Assembly (NCBI RefSeq): GCF_025370785.1
Contig: NZ_JAMXFA010000003.1
Coordinates: 1-64,000 of the forward strand
Direction: 5' to 3'
From: Laspinema olomoucense D3b
Lineage (GTDB): Bacteria; Cyanobacteriota; Cyanobacteriia; Cyanobacteriales; Laspinemataceae
Length of the DNA stretch: 64,000 bases
Shown: piece after piece, positions 43,805 to 52,642 of the stretch
Numbering within the stretch: position 1 is the stretch's first letter
Layout of the letters: the number at the start of each line of letters is the position of its first letter
Notes under the pieces: generated by a model
What the model was told of the DNA's origin: nothing
The model's database searches: none
The model's input: only the letters and a program-made list of their open reading frames with translations
Position numbers and translations under genes: made by a program

Positions 43805-45003
43805 TGAAACCTGAGAAATCCCTGGGATTTAGCGCCCTCTTTTTATGTGTATTCCTCGCGATTTTTTCCGAGGTTTTACTCTCGCCATTCTATCCCCAAT
43901 TTTTCAGCAAAGTATTTGGGGTGGAGGATTTAGCCTATACCGGCTTTTACATCTTTGTCTGTCGGTTAACCGTGGTCATCTGTGCGCCTGCATGGGGATT
44001 TTTAGCGCGTTTTTTAGAGGTTAAATATCTCCTCTATGCGGGTCAATTGGGGGCAGTGGTGATGACAGCATTGATGGCAACCAGTACCAGTGCAAATCAG
44101 TTTCTTGCCTATACCATTTGTTTGCTACTGTTCAAAAGTTCTTACCTGTTAGTCTACCCCTTAATCATTCAACTGGCAGGGAAAGAACGACAATCTGCCA
44201 TCGCAGGAACCTATCAAGCCGTATTTCATGGGGCCATTGTTGCGGGAACGATCGCTGGGGCTTGGATGGTGAATTTAGAAGCACCTTTGCGGCTATTTTA
44301 TGGGGTCACCGCAGCGGATTTATTCCAATTTTTTCTCTGTTTATTCATCCTGCGAAAGGTATCCACCCGCCAGCCGGAAAAATCAGAAACAGCAAGAGGC
44401 GCAATTGGCAATCAATGGGGGTTTATGCTTGCCATTGGCTTAGTGATTTTAACCTTTCAACTTGCCAATAATTTAGTGCGTCCCTTTTTTACCGCTTATG
44501 TCACCCAAGCCGACAATTTTAATATAGATTTGGTGACAAGTAGCTATCTGTTTATGATTCCCAGCGTCATGGCGATCGCGGCTTTACCTTACATCCGCAA
44601 ATTTTGTAAATCTGAACGTCTGAGTTCGATTTATTTAATAGGAATTGGAGTATTAGCTGTGACCCTCTTCCTCCAAGGGTGGACCAACTCTCTAGGAATT
44701 GTGGTGCTTTCCCGCATCGTTTATGGCTTTTGTTTAGCCGTAACTCAGGCAACTTTAGAACTGAGATTATTTGGCAATAGTAGCAGCGATCGCCTGCATT
44801 TTAATTACAGTCTTGCCATGTCTTTTGCTAACTTGGGTCATTTGTCTGCACCCTTGCTGGCATCGTGGGTAGTGAGTACCTATAATTTAGCCGCCCCCCT
44901 GTGGGTTGCAGCAGCAATTTGTTTGGCAAATTTAGCCTTTGCAAAATGGACAATTTTCGCTGGAGTCCCTCGCCCGATTCCCGTGGAAATACCGAGTAAG
45001 TGA
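43804..45003 (+). CDS. MFS transporter, probable siderophore exporter
   Basis: 399 aa with about 12 membrane helices; ATG at 43804 overlaps the monooxygenase stop (TGATG). A TTG three bases earlier is possible. MFS-like features include APAWGFLARFLEVKYLL between helices 2 and 3. Its position inside the biosynthetic genes, between rhbE and rhbF, argues for export of the finished siderophore, as for SchE- and AlcS-like exporters; a role in import (as for RhtX) cannot be excluded by sequence. It is followed 22 bp later by the second NIS synthetase. Confidence 0.85.
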   Translation: MKPEKSLGFSALFLCVFLAIFSEVLLSPFYPQFFSKVFGVEDLAYTGFYIFVCRLTVVICAPAWGFLARFLEVKYLLYAGQLGAVVMTALMATSTSANQFLAYTICLLLFKSSYLLVYPLIIQLAGKERQSAIAGTYQAVFHGAIVAGTIAGAWMVNLEAPLRLFYGVTAADLFQFFLCLFILRKVSTRQPEKSETARGAIGNQWGFMLAIGLVILTFQLANNLVRPFFTAYVTQADNFNIDLVTSSYLFMIPSVMAIAALPYIRKFCKSERLSSIYLIGIGVLAVTLFLQGWTNSLGIVVLSRIVYGFCLAVTQATLELRLFGNSSSDRLHFNYSLAMSFANLGHLSAPLLASWVVSTYNLAAPLWVAAAICLANLAFAKWTIFAGVPRPIPVEIPSK

Positions 45004-45025
45004 TTGATTTTAAGGAATTAAAAAA

Positions 45026-46849
45026 ATGGAAAATTTAGCCACTCTCAACCAAGCCTTACAACCCCAACGCTGGCAAAAAGTTAGTGCGAAGCTACTGGCA
45101 AAAATGCTGTCAGAGTTCATGTATGAGGAAATTATTCAACCGGAACTCATCGAACAAATCAGCGAGTCTGAAGCGCGTTATAAGCTATCTTTGCCGGAAG
45201 GGATTGCCTATCAGTTTGAAGCCAAACAACGGTTATTTGATAGCTACCGGGTCAAAGTTGAATCAATTCAACGGTGGAATGGGACAGCCTGGGAAGTGAC
45301 GACAAATCCCTTCCAGTTTGTTCTCGATTCTCATACCGCTGTGGGAATGACGGCACAAACTGCCGGACATTTGATTAAAGAATTCAGCAATACTTTACTC
45401 GCAGATGCTCATCTGGATGCCCGGAAAGAATCTCAACAAATCGACTTACTGGGGTTGGATTATGCCCAGTTAGAAGGGGAAATGGAAGGACATCCTTGGA
45501 TTACATTTAACAAGGGACGGATTGGGTTTGGATATGATGATTATCTTGCCCATGCCCCCGAAAGTAAGCAACCAATTCATCTAACTTGGATTGCGGTATT
45601 GAAAGAACGCGCGCAATTTAATGCCGTAGAAACCCTGACTTATCAAACTCTAATTCAGGAAGAATTAGGACAAGCCACGATTGCAGAATTTCAGGACATT
45701 CTGAATGCTCATTTCGTCAATCCCGATGATTATTTCTTCATGCCGGTTCATGATTGGCAGTGGAATAATATCGTGGTATCCCTGTATGCAGAAGAAATTG
45801 CCACTGGGGGGATTATCTTTTTAGGAAAAAGTCCTGACAGCTATTTACCTCAACAGTCAATCCGCACCTTTGTCAATATCAGCAATACCCAAAAGCGTCA
45901 CGTTAAATTACCCCTGAGTATTTTCAATACCTTAGTCTATCGGGGATTGCCAGGAGAACGAACGGCTATCGCCCCCAAAGTCACGGAATTGGTCAAATCT
46001 ATCTGCGATCGCGACCCTTTTCTATCGGAAGAATGCCGCATGATTCTCCCGGGAGAAGTTGCCAGCATCAACTACGATCGCTGTTACTATACTGAACTTC
46101 AAGGCGCACCTTATCAGTATAAAGAAATGCTGGGTTGTCTCTGGCGGGAAAGTGTGCTTTCCTATTGCGAACCGGAGGAAAAACCAATCACTTTAGCCGC
46201 ATTGGTTCATATCGATGGTAATGGCAAACCCTTTATTTCCCAACTAATTGAAAAATCAGGATTGACAGTGGAAGCATGGCTGGAACAACTATTTAATATC
46301 ATCTTACCCCCACTGTTGCATTACCTCTATCGTTATGGGGTGGTGTTTTCTCCTCATGGGGAAAACACAATTTTAGTCCTCAAAAATCATATACCGCATC
46401 GTTTGGCAATGAAAGATTTTGTAGATGATGTCAATATCAGTCGTCATCCTCTGCCGGAATTAAATATTATTTCTCCAGAATTACGGGCAGTGTTACTCAC
46501 CGAACCTCCGGAAGGACTTTGCCAGTTTATTTTTGCCGGATTGTTCATTTGCCACCATCGCTATTTATCCGATATTGTGGAAACGTATCACAACTATCCG
46601 GAACGTGCTTTTTGGAAACAAGTGCGTCAAGCCATTTTAAACTATCAAAATCGCTTCCCGGAATTGCAAGAACGATTTGAATTGTTCAATCTGCTTGCGC
46701 CAAAGTTTACCAAACTGTGCTTAAATCGCAATCGGTTAATTACTTATGGATATGCCGACGATGGCGATCGCCCTCATGCTTCTGCTTTCGGAACTGTCAC
46801 TAATGCCTTATATGAAGTGGCAGAGGACCCGGTAAAAATAGGTTTTTAA
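45026..46849 (+). CDS. rhbF: NIS siderophore synthetase, IucA/IucC family (second)
   Basis: 607 aa. Motifs: GHPWITFNKGRIGFGYDDYL, FMPVHDWQWNNIV, LPQQSIRTFVNISN, HVKLPLSIFNTLVYRGLPGE (ATP-binding region), and VVFSPHGENTILVLKNHIPH with RLAMKDFVDD. This form is close to RhbF/AlcC-like enzymes that complete the molecule. The last codons (PVKIGF) and the stop codon lie within the left end of a MITE-like copy, so the original C-terminus may have been altered by insertion. Downstream is a 158-bp gap to the importer genes. Confidence 0.92.
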   Translation: MENLATLNQALQPQRWQKVSAKLLAKMLSEFMYEEIIQPELIEQISESEARYKLSLPEGIAYQFEAKQRLFDSYRVKVESIQRWNGTAWEVTTNPFQFVLDSHTAVGMTAQTAGHLIKEFSNTLLADAHLDARKESQQIDLLGLDYAQLEGEMEGHPWITFNKGRIGFGYDDYLAHAPESKQPIHLTWIAVLKERAQFNAVETLTYQTLIQEELGQATIAEFQDILNAHFVNPDDYFFMPVHDWQWNNIVVSLYAEEIATGGIIFLGKSPDSYLPQQSIRTFVNISNTQKRHVKLPLSIFNTLVYRGLPGERTAIAPKVTELVKSICDRDPFLSEECRMILPGEVASINYDRCYYTELQGAPYQYKEMLGCLWRESVLSYCEPEEKPITLAALVHIDGNGKPFISQLIEKSGLTVEAWLEQLFNIILPPLLHYLYRYGVVFSPHGENTILVLKNHIPHRLAMKDFVDDVNISRHPLPELNIISPELRAVLLTEPPEGLCQFIFAGLFICHHRYLSDIVETYHNYPERAFWKQVRQAILNYQNRFPELQERFELFNLLAPKFTKLCLNRNRLITYGYADDGDRPHASAFGTVTNALYEVAEDPVKIGF

Positions 46850-46925
46850 AAAAGCCGCCGACACCCTCAAGGGTGCGGCGTTTGCGGACAAAGCCCGTCT
46901 GCGCGGGCTAAATCCAAAGTCGGGA
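46828..46925 (+). repeat. MITE-like palindromic element (copy e), overlapping the rhbF 3' end
   Basis: CCGGTAAAAATAGGTTTTTAAAA aligns with the left end of other copies (quoted in parts: CCGGTAAAAATAGG and TTTTTAAAA). The two hairpins are present: CCGACACCCTcaAGGGTGcGG and AGCCCGTCTGCGCGGGCT. The right terminal repeat has decayed. It supplies the stop region of rhbF. Confidence 0.7.
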
Positions 46926-47007
46926 GTTTAAGTGGAAATTAGGGAAAAAATGATGCAAACCTAGAGTACAATTAGCCCAATTGTTGACAACGTAAGGAGG
47001 ACTCATT

Positions 47008-47817
47008 TTGGTTGCCATTAATGCCTGCAACCTGAACATTAGTTACGGCGATCGCCCGATTGTTCCTAATCTTTCCCTCTCCCTGGAAACAGGAAAGGTG
47101 ACGGCTTTAATTGGACCCAATGGATCGGGAAAAAGCACCGTATTACGCACCCTGGCGCGACTTTTAAAGCCGCAGCAGGGTGCAATTTATCTGCATGGGC
47201 GAGATATTGCTACAATGCCGACTCGGGTAATTGCCCGTCAGTTGGCGATGCTGCCGCAGTCCCCGGATATCCCGGCTGGAATTACGGTGTGGGAGGCGAT
47301 CGCCTATGGGCGATATCCCCATCGATCGCTGTTTAGGGGACTGTCTCACAACGATCAGGGGGCGATGGATTGGGCATTAGAGGTAACTGGGCTCACTTCA
47401 TTACGCGATCGCCTGATGGATACCCTTTCTGGAGGCGAACGTCAACGGGCTTGGATTGCGATGGCATTAGCCCAAGAAACCCAGGTTTTACTATTAGATG
47501 AACCGACAACATTTTTAGATATTCGCCATCAAATTGATATTCTCGCATTAGTTAGAACCCTCAACCGGGAACGGAAAATAACCGTCGGTTGGGTGTTACA
47601 TGATTTGAATCAAGCTGCTGCCTATAGCGATCATATTTTGATGGTGCGTTCCGGTGAATTGATTGCCAGTGGTCCTCCGGCAGAAGTGATGACGCCGGAG
47701 AATATTTTCGCCGGATTTGGTGTAGAAATGACGGTGATTCCCCATCCGGTAACGGGAACTCCGACTTGCTTTCCGTCGGAATTGGGAATTTTAGAAGAAA
47801 TTAAGGGGGTCGGATGA
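47008..47817 (+). CDS. fecE: Ferric-siderophore ABC transporter ATPase (FecE/FhuC type)
   Basis: 269 aa. TTG start supported by AAGGAGG about 7 bases upstream. Walker A IGPNGSGKST, signature LSGGERQRAW, Walker B VLLLDEPTTFLD and His switch WVLHDLNQAA. This is the iron-chelate/cobalamin ABC class. It overlaps the next gene by 4 bp (ATGA). Together with fecB and the fused permease it should import the ferric siderophore across the cytoplasmic membrane. Confidence 0.93.
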   Translation: MVAINACNLNISYGDRPIVPNLSLSLETGKVTALIGPNGSGKSTVLRTLARLLKPQQGAIYLHGRDIATMPTRVIARQLAMLPQSPDIPAGITVWEAIAYGRYPHRSLFRGLSHNDQGAMDWALEVTGLTSLRDRLMDTLSGGERQRAWIAMALAQETQVLLLDEPTTFLDIRHQIDILALVRTLNRERKITVGWVLHDLNQAAAYSDHILMVRSGELIASGPPAEVMTPENIFAGFGVEMTVIPHPVTGTPTCFPSELGILEEIKGVG

Positions 47818-48857
47818 AGGGTAAAAGTGAAAAAAACCGCACCCTGAAGGGTGGGGCTATAGGAACAAAGCCCGCCTGCGCGGGCTACTTGATGAACATT
47901 GATTTTCATTGTTGGATTGGGGATTATCTGGGGCAATTATTTAGATTTATTGTTTATTTTTTTCTGGGTTTGGCAGTGGTTGCCTGTACCAATGGTATCC
48001 CCTCTCAAACCGAGGTAAATTCTTCCCTAGAATTTGCAGAAACACCCACGCGAATTGTGGCATTAGAATGGGTTTATGTGGAAGATTTGTTAGCTTTGGG
48101 AATTCAGCCGGTGGGGGTGGCGGATATTGCTGGTTATAACCAATTTGTGCAAATTGAACCCCAACTGGCGGATACGGTGGTAGATGTGGGAACCCGGCAG
48201 GAACCGAGTTTGGAAGCGATCGCCCAATTGGAACCGGATCTGATTATTGGGGTGAAGTTGCGCCATGAGGCAATTGTGGATACTCTCTCTGCGATCGCGC
48301 CTACTTTATTATTTGACCCCTATCCCGCCCCAGAAAGCGGGATTCGTCAATTGGATGAAATGGAACAAACTTTTCTCAAAATTGCCGACGTGGTGAATGC
48401 TAAACCAAAAGGCGAGGCAGTCTTGCAAGAAATGCAAGCAAAATTTGAGGCTGCCGCCCAACAGCTACAGGGGAAACAACTTGCCCAAAATCCCTTTATT
48501 CTCGGTCAATTTGTCGGGGGTGCGCCGCAAATTCGTTTGTTTAATGATAATGCAATGGCGGTGCAAATTTTGCAACAATTGGGTTTAACCAATGCTTGGC
48601 AAGGCGCGGTAGATCCATTTGGGTTTAACACCGTCTGGATTGAATCTCTGCCTCCTGTAGAAAATGCCAATTTTTTCTATAGTAAAGAAGAGAATAATCC
48701 CTATTTCAAGCAGTTAGAACAAAATCCAATCTGGAAGAATTTGGCATTTGTGAAAGAGAGTCGCTTGTACTCCATTGGTAGCGATACTTGGATATTTGGC
48801 GGTCCGCTTTCGGCGGAGGTATTTGTAGACAAGGTGGTGCAGGCAAATATGCTTTAA
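47814..48857 (+). CDS. fecB: Ferric-siderophore-binding lipoprotein with repeat-derived N-terminus
   Basis: 347 aa from the ATG overlapping fecE; an ATG at 47892 gives 321 aa and a cleaner signal peptide (hydrophobic FIVYFFLGLAVVAC, lipobox Cys). The body is a class III periplasmic-binding fold: FAETPTRIVALEWVYVEDLL, LEAIAQLEPDLIIGV, and VFVDKVVQ at the end. A MITE-like copy (47829-47927) covers the first 26 codons of the long form and also the second ATG, so in either case the translation start has been supplied or moved by the element. A long basic n-region from the long form would be unusual for a lipoprotein, so the shorter start is preferred functionally. Confidence 0.88.
   Translation: MKGKSEKNRTLKGGAIGTKPACAGYLMNIDFHCWIGDYLGQLFRFIVYFFLGLAVVACTNGIPSQTEVNSSLEFAETPTRIVALEWVYVEDLLALGIQPVGVADIAGYNQFVQIEPQLADTVVDVGTRQEPSLEAIAQLEPDLIIGVKLRHEAIVDTLSAIAPTLLFDPYPAPESGIRQLDEMEQTFLKIADVVNAKPKGEAVLQEMQAKFEAAAQQLQGKQLAQNPFILGQFVGGAPQIRLFNDNAMAVQILQQLGLTNAWQGAVDPFGFNTVWIESLPPVENANFFYSKEENNPYFKQLEQNPIWKNLAFVKESRLYSIGSDTWIFGGPLSAEVFVDKVVQANML
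47829..47927 (+). repeat. MITE-like palindromic element (copy f), at the fecB start
   Basis: Hairpins CACCCTgaAGGGTG and AGCCCGCCTGCGCGGGCT, then the tail GATTTTCATTGTTGGATTGGGGAT aligning with other right ends (shown as GATTTTCATTG and TTGGATTGGGGAT). No stop codon is introduced in the fecB frame. Confidence 0.75.
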
Positions 48858-48862
48858 CGCGC

Positions 48863-48958
48863 AAGAACCCGCACCCTCAAGGGTCTGGCTCTACGGACGA
48901 AGCCCGCCTGCGCGGGCTGGTAGAGAAAACTTACTTTTGATAATCGGATTTGGGATTA
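48863..48958 (+). repeat. MITE-like palindromic element (copy g), before fecCD
   Basis: CACCCTcaAGGGT followed by CTGGCTCTACGGACGAAGCC and the perfect stem AGCCCGCCTGCGCGGGCT; right end TAATCGGATTTGGGATTA. It fills nearly the whole gap between fecB and fecCD, and the first possible start of fecCD (TTG 48937) lies in its tail. Confidence 0.78.
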
Positions 48959-48969
48959 ATTATAGAATA

Positions 48970-51039
48970 GTGTTTAAGATTTTTGGATCTAAATTATCTC
49001 CAATTGCTTCTCGACAATTGATTTCGGCGGCGATGATTTTGCTGGGGGGATTGTTGCTGCTGGTGATGTTGCTGTTTATCCATATAATTCAGGGACAAAC
49101 TGATATTAATATAGGGACAACATTCAACGCTCTTGTTGCCCCCAATGCTGAACTTGCCACCCATAATATTGTGCGATTGATGCGCTTGCCTCGGGCGGCG
49201 ATCGCAGTCATTACCGGGGCCGCTTGGGGAATTGCTGGAGCATTGCTACAAACCGTTACACGCAATCCCCTCGCTTCTTCCTCTACTCTGGGGATTAATG
49301 CTGGCGCTTATTTTGCGGTGGCAGCAACAGGAATTTTTGCCCCAGACTTGTTCGCACGATCGCCTGTTTTAGTGGCACTCACCGGGGGATTGCTGGCGGC
49401 GGGATTAACCTACGCAATTGCTGCCGGAGTCGAGGTTTCTCCCATTCGTCTCACCCTCTCCGGGGTTGCCGTTTCCCTTGCCCTGGCTTCATTTACGGCA
49501 CTCTTGCAAGTCTTTTATGAAAATCAAACCACGGGATTATTCTTTTGGGGGGCCGGTTCGTTACTACAAACAGACTGGGGTAATAGTGCTTACGCCTTTC
49601 CTCGGGTGGCGATCGCCGCTGGGTTAGCCCTCTTGATGTCCCACTCTCTCGATGTGCTACTCCTCGGCGATGACATGGCGCGATCGCTGGGACAACGGGT
49701 GCAACTCACCCGCTTATCTGGGACGGCGATCGCTGTCTTCCTGGCGGCAGTTGCAGTGAGTGTCGTCGGACCCATTGGATTTATCGGATTAGTCGCCCCC
49801 CACTTAGTGCGATTAATGGGATGTCGCCCTCACGCCCTCTTGCTGCCCGGTTCAGCTATTTGGGGCGCGGTGGTCCTCGTTGCTGCGGATATTTTCGCCC
49901 AAAGTGTGAAAACCAACCTAAGCGAAATTCCCGTAGGCACTGTCATTCCCCTTGTGGGTGCACCGTTTTTAATTGGATTAGTCCGGAAAACTGCCAATTT
50001 GGATGGAGGCAAAGGGAGAACCGCCCTCACTTCCAGCCATAGTCCTTCCCGTCGCTTCTCTTATCCGTTGTTACTGGGAACTGCAATTGTCGCCCTGACA
50101 GTCGCCTTAATTGCTGGATTAGTCTGGGGTGGAATTACCTTGAACCTCTCTGAAATCCTAGCAACCTTCCTCGGAGGCGGAACTGCACTCTCACAAAAAG
50201 TTATCTTCAACCTCCGCTTACCCCGTCTGCTGGTGGCAATCTTTGCCGGGGCGTCCCTGTCGGTGAGTGGGTTGCTGTTGCAAGGGGTTGTGAGAAATGC
50301 GATCGCCGGTCCGGAAATCGTTGGAATTACCTCTGGCGCAGGATTAGGGGCGATGTGCGTCCTTATCTTACTGCCGAATCCCCCCGTAGAAGCGGTGGCG
50401 ATCGCGGCGTTTGTGGGTGCTTTTGTTGCCTTTGCTGCCGTCTGTCTCCTGGCATGGCGCGATGGACTTTCCCCCGCCAGTTTAGCCCTCGTGGGAATTG
50501 CCGTTTCTGCCTTCTGTAGTTCCGGAATCAACCTGTTAGTTGTCATGGCTAAATTGCGCGTCGCCCAAGCCCTAGTCTGGCTGTCTGGTAGCACTTACGC
50601 CCGGGAATGGGTGGATTTGTGGCGCTTAATTGCATGGCCCTTAGTTCTGCTGCCCATTGCTTGGATTTTCTCACGTTGGCTGGATTTAATGGCCCTGGGG
50701 GATGATGTACCCCGGTTGGTAGGAATTCCCCTGCAAAAAGCCCGAGGCATTTTACTGGCGATCGCCGTTGCCTTAGCTGCCGCAGCCGTTTCCACCGTGG
50801 GAACTATTAGTTTTGTGGGATTAATTGCCCCCCATGCCGCCCGAATTCTGGTTGGCACAAATCATCGAAAATTAGTGCCATTTGCAGCAATTTTAGGTGC
50901 GCTTTTAGTCGCAATTTCTGATACCCTTGGCCGAGTGGTATTAGCCCCAAAAGAAATTCCTGCTGGGTTAGTCGTTGCGGCGATCGGCACTCCTTATTTC
51001 CTCTGGTTGCTGTGGCAAACCCGGGGGAAAATGGCTTAA
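48970..51039 (+). CDS. fecCD: Fused iron-chelate ABC permease (FecCD double-length, FhuB-like)
   Basis: About 689 aa from the GTG at 48970; a TTG at 48937 would add 11 residues but lies in a repeat tail. Two FecCD domains in tandem, each of about 10 helices: first half with LPRAAIAVITGAAWGIAGALL, NPLASSSTLGINAGA (first quoted as LPRAAIAVITGAAWGIAG) and VGPIGFIGLVAPHLVRLMG; second half with LPRLLVAIFAGASLSVSGLL, GPEIVGITSGAGLGA and VGTISFVGLIAPHAARIL. Both GLxAPH ATPase-contact loops are present, so one polypeptide replaces the usual two permeases, as in FhuB. Works with fecE and fecB. Confidence 0.92.
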   Translation: MFKIFGSKLSPIASRQLISAAMILLGGLLLLVMLLFIHIIQGQTDINIGTTFNALVAPNAELATHNIVRLMRLPRAAIAVITGAAWGIAGALLQTVTRNPLASSSTLGINAGAYFAVAATGIFAPDLFARSPVLVALTGGLLAAGLTYAIAAGVEVSPIRLTLSGVAVSLALASFTALLQVFYENQTTGLFFWGAGSLLQTDWGNSAYAFPRVAIAAGLALLMSHSLDVLLLGDDMARSLGQRVQLTRLSGTAIAVFLAAVAVSVVGPIGFIGLVAPHLVRLMGCRPHALLLPGSAIWGAVVLVAADIFAQSVKTNLSEIPVGTVIPLVGAPFLIGLVRKTANLDGGKGRTALTSSHSPSRRFSYPLLLGTAIVALTVALIAGLVWGGITLNLSEILATFLGGGTALSQKVIFNLRLPRLLVAIFAGASLSVSGLLLQGVVRNAIAGPEIVGITSGAGLGAMCVLILLPNPPVEAVAIAAFVGAFVAFAAVCLLAWRDGLSPASLALVGIAVSAFCSSGINLLVVMAKLRVAQALVWLSGSTYAREWVDLWRLIAWPLVLLPIAWIFSRWLDLMALGDDVPRLVGIPLQKARGILLAIAVALAAAAVSTVGTISFVGLIAPHAARILVGTNHRKLVPFAAILGALLVAISDTLGRVVLAPKEIPAGLVVAAIGTPYFLWLLWQTRGKMA

Positions 51040-51100
51040 AAATAGGCATTAATCCGGGCAATGGGAGGGGAATTATCAGTCTACCTAAGAAAATAAGAGG

Positions 51101-52144
51101 ATGATGAATCAATTTTTTTGCTCGCAACAAACCGAGGGAGAGGACTTAATCGGAACGGCGGATACTGCCCCTATTTATGTATTTCTGGAATGCCCGCCCC
51201 CTTGGACGATGGAAATCTGGAATTCTCCCGCACTTTCTGAAGAATTAAAACGAGATTATCTGCAATTCAGGCAAGCAGTTCATGACAATAAATTAAATGT
51301 GCGCTTCGGCTTTATTTATGGGAATCGCCCCGGTAACACTACTAAAATCCTAATTTTCCGCAAACCTCTTGGATTCGCTTCGGGCTATCAAAAGCAAGAA
51401 TTTAATGTAAGCAATCTTGAGGCAACCCTGCCGATTTTACAAACCAATTTGTTGGGAGGTTTGCAAAAACCCGCACCCTCAAGGGTGGGTCTATATGGAC
51501 AAAGCCTGCCTACGCAGGCTCAAATAGAAAACCCATTTTTGATACCCGGAGTTGACATTAATCCAGCAGTCCCGGACCCGAAAGATATTTTAATTTGTAC
51601 TCATGGCAGTTACGATAAATGCTGTGCCAGATATGGAAATATTTTTTATCGGCAAGCCTTAGAAACCGTGGAAAATTTATCTTTAAATCAAGTCAGAATT
51701 TGGCAATGTACCCACTTTGGAGGGCATCGGTTTGCGCCCACTGCGATCGCCTTTCCCGAGGGTCGGTTTTATGGGAGACTCACCCCCGAATCCTTGACAG
51801 CAATTCTCACCCGCCAGGGAGATATTGATGTATTAGATCCCGTGTATCGCGGTTGGTCACTTTTACCCCATCCGGCTCAAATTTGGGAACGAGAATTGCT
51901 TCACCGTTTAGGCTGGGATTGGTTTAATTATAGCGTCAACTGTCAGATTTTAGAACAAGATGAAGAGAACAGCTATTATTGCCTTAAAATTGAATATCAA
52001 TCACTGGAAGGGATGATCCATTGCGATCGCCTTGAAGTGATAAAAGACCCGAATCGGGCAGTCTCACTCCATTTATCCTGCCAAAGTGACGCAGTTTCTC
52101 ACGTTTCTCCCTTTTTCCTCAAAACCTGGGCAAAAATTCACTGA
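51101..52144 (+). CDS. Sucrase/ferredoxin-like (Suc_Fer) protein with an in-frame repeat insertion
   Basis: 347 aa with a thioredoxin-like [2Fe-2S] ferredoxin fold: ICTHGSYDKCCARYGN and IWQCTHFGGHRFAPTAIAFP carry the conserved Cys and His residues; GRLTPE and YRGWSLL follow. A MITE-like copy (51446-51557) lies in frame between the N-terminal domain and INPAVPDPKDIL and adds about 35 residues (GLQKPAPSRVGLYGQSLPTQ..) with no stop codon. The insertion falls in a loop before the Cys region, so the protein could remain functional. Its place behind the importer genes suggests a redox role in releasing iron from the siderophore, which is inference. It is the last gene before tonB. Confidence 0.85.
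   Translation: MMNQFFCSQQTEGEDLIGTADTAPIYVFLECPPPWTMEIWNSPALSEELKRDYLQFRQAVHDNKLNVRFGFIYGNRPGNTTKILIFRKPLGFASGYQKQEFNVSNLEATLPILQTNLLGGLQKPAPSRVGLYGQSLPTQAQIENPFLIPGVDINPAVPDPKDILICTHGSYDKCCARYGNIFYRQALETVENLSLNQVRIWQCTHFGGHRFAPTAIAFPEGRFYGRLTPESLTAILTRQGDIDVLDPVYRGWSLLPHPAQIWERELLHRLGWDWFNYSVNCQILEQDEENSYYCLKIEYQSLEGMIHCDRLEVIKDPNRAVSLHLSCQSDAVSHVSPFFLKTWAKIH
51446..51557 (+). repeat. MITE-like palindromic element (copy h), inside the Suc_Fer gene
   Basis: Left end CCAATTTGTTGGGAGG, hairpins CACCCTcaAGGGTG and AGCCTGCCTACGCAGGCT, right end ACCCGGAGTTGACAT. It keeps the host reading frame open over its whole length. Confidence 0.8.
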
Positions 52145-52642
52145 ATAGCAAAAACCCACACCCGGCGTAGCGTTCCGTCAGGAAAGGATAACGGTGCCGA
52201 TGTTAGCTAACAGGCCCCTCTCTCTTGTTACTAAAGTTTCTTAAAAAACCTATACACAATTGCAACTAATTTTCAAGGGTCTAGGGAAGATTTTATCGGA
52301 ATTTGGGGACGTTCCTCTGTGGGACAGGGAAGGGCAAAAGCCTGGAATCCCTTGCAGGTAAATAATTTCAAGCCCTAAAACCGAGGGTCACCCCCTTGAG
52401 TTGACAAATTATCCCCCTTATTTTATGGACCCTCACCCCCCTTGAGTTCGGGTACTTTTCTCTTAATTGGCTTTAATAGCGCTAATATTTTTTTAAACCT
52501 ATTGCAAATAACTTTCAATAGTGCTAAAAACTTTAAAGGGTATTACTCCGGCATTTTTTGGGTGTTGGAGAAACAGGACAGAGCGATCGCGCCCATGTTG
52601 TCCACACCTTTGTTCTGAGGAGATTCTGGAGATTCTGAAGGC
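52145..52642. other. Spacer upstream of tonB
   Basis: About 500 bp. It begins with a truncated left part of the MITE-like element (AAAAACCCACACC at 52149) joined to an unrelated sequence, then AT-rich DNA ending with a Fur-like box. No gene supported. Confidence 0.6.
52501..52519. promoter_or_regulatory. Fur-like iron box upstream of tonB
   Basis: ATTGCAAATAACTTTCAAT, with one arm base different from the ATTGA-N9-TCAAT boxes at 33935 and 36925. It lies 124 bp before the tonB start, so tonB is probably in the same iron regulon. Confidence 0.55.

Noticed and set aside
50061-50594. 177-codon minus-strand frame under the FecCD permease
   Set aside because: Thr/Arg/Pro/Ala-rich antisense of membrane helices; the plus-strand permease explains the region.
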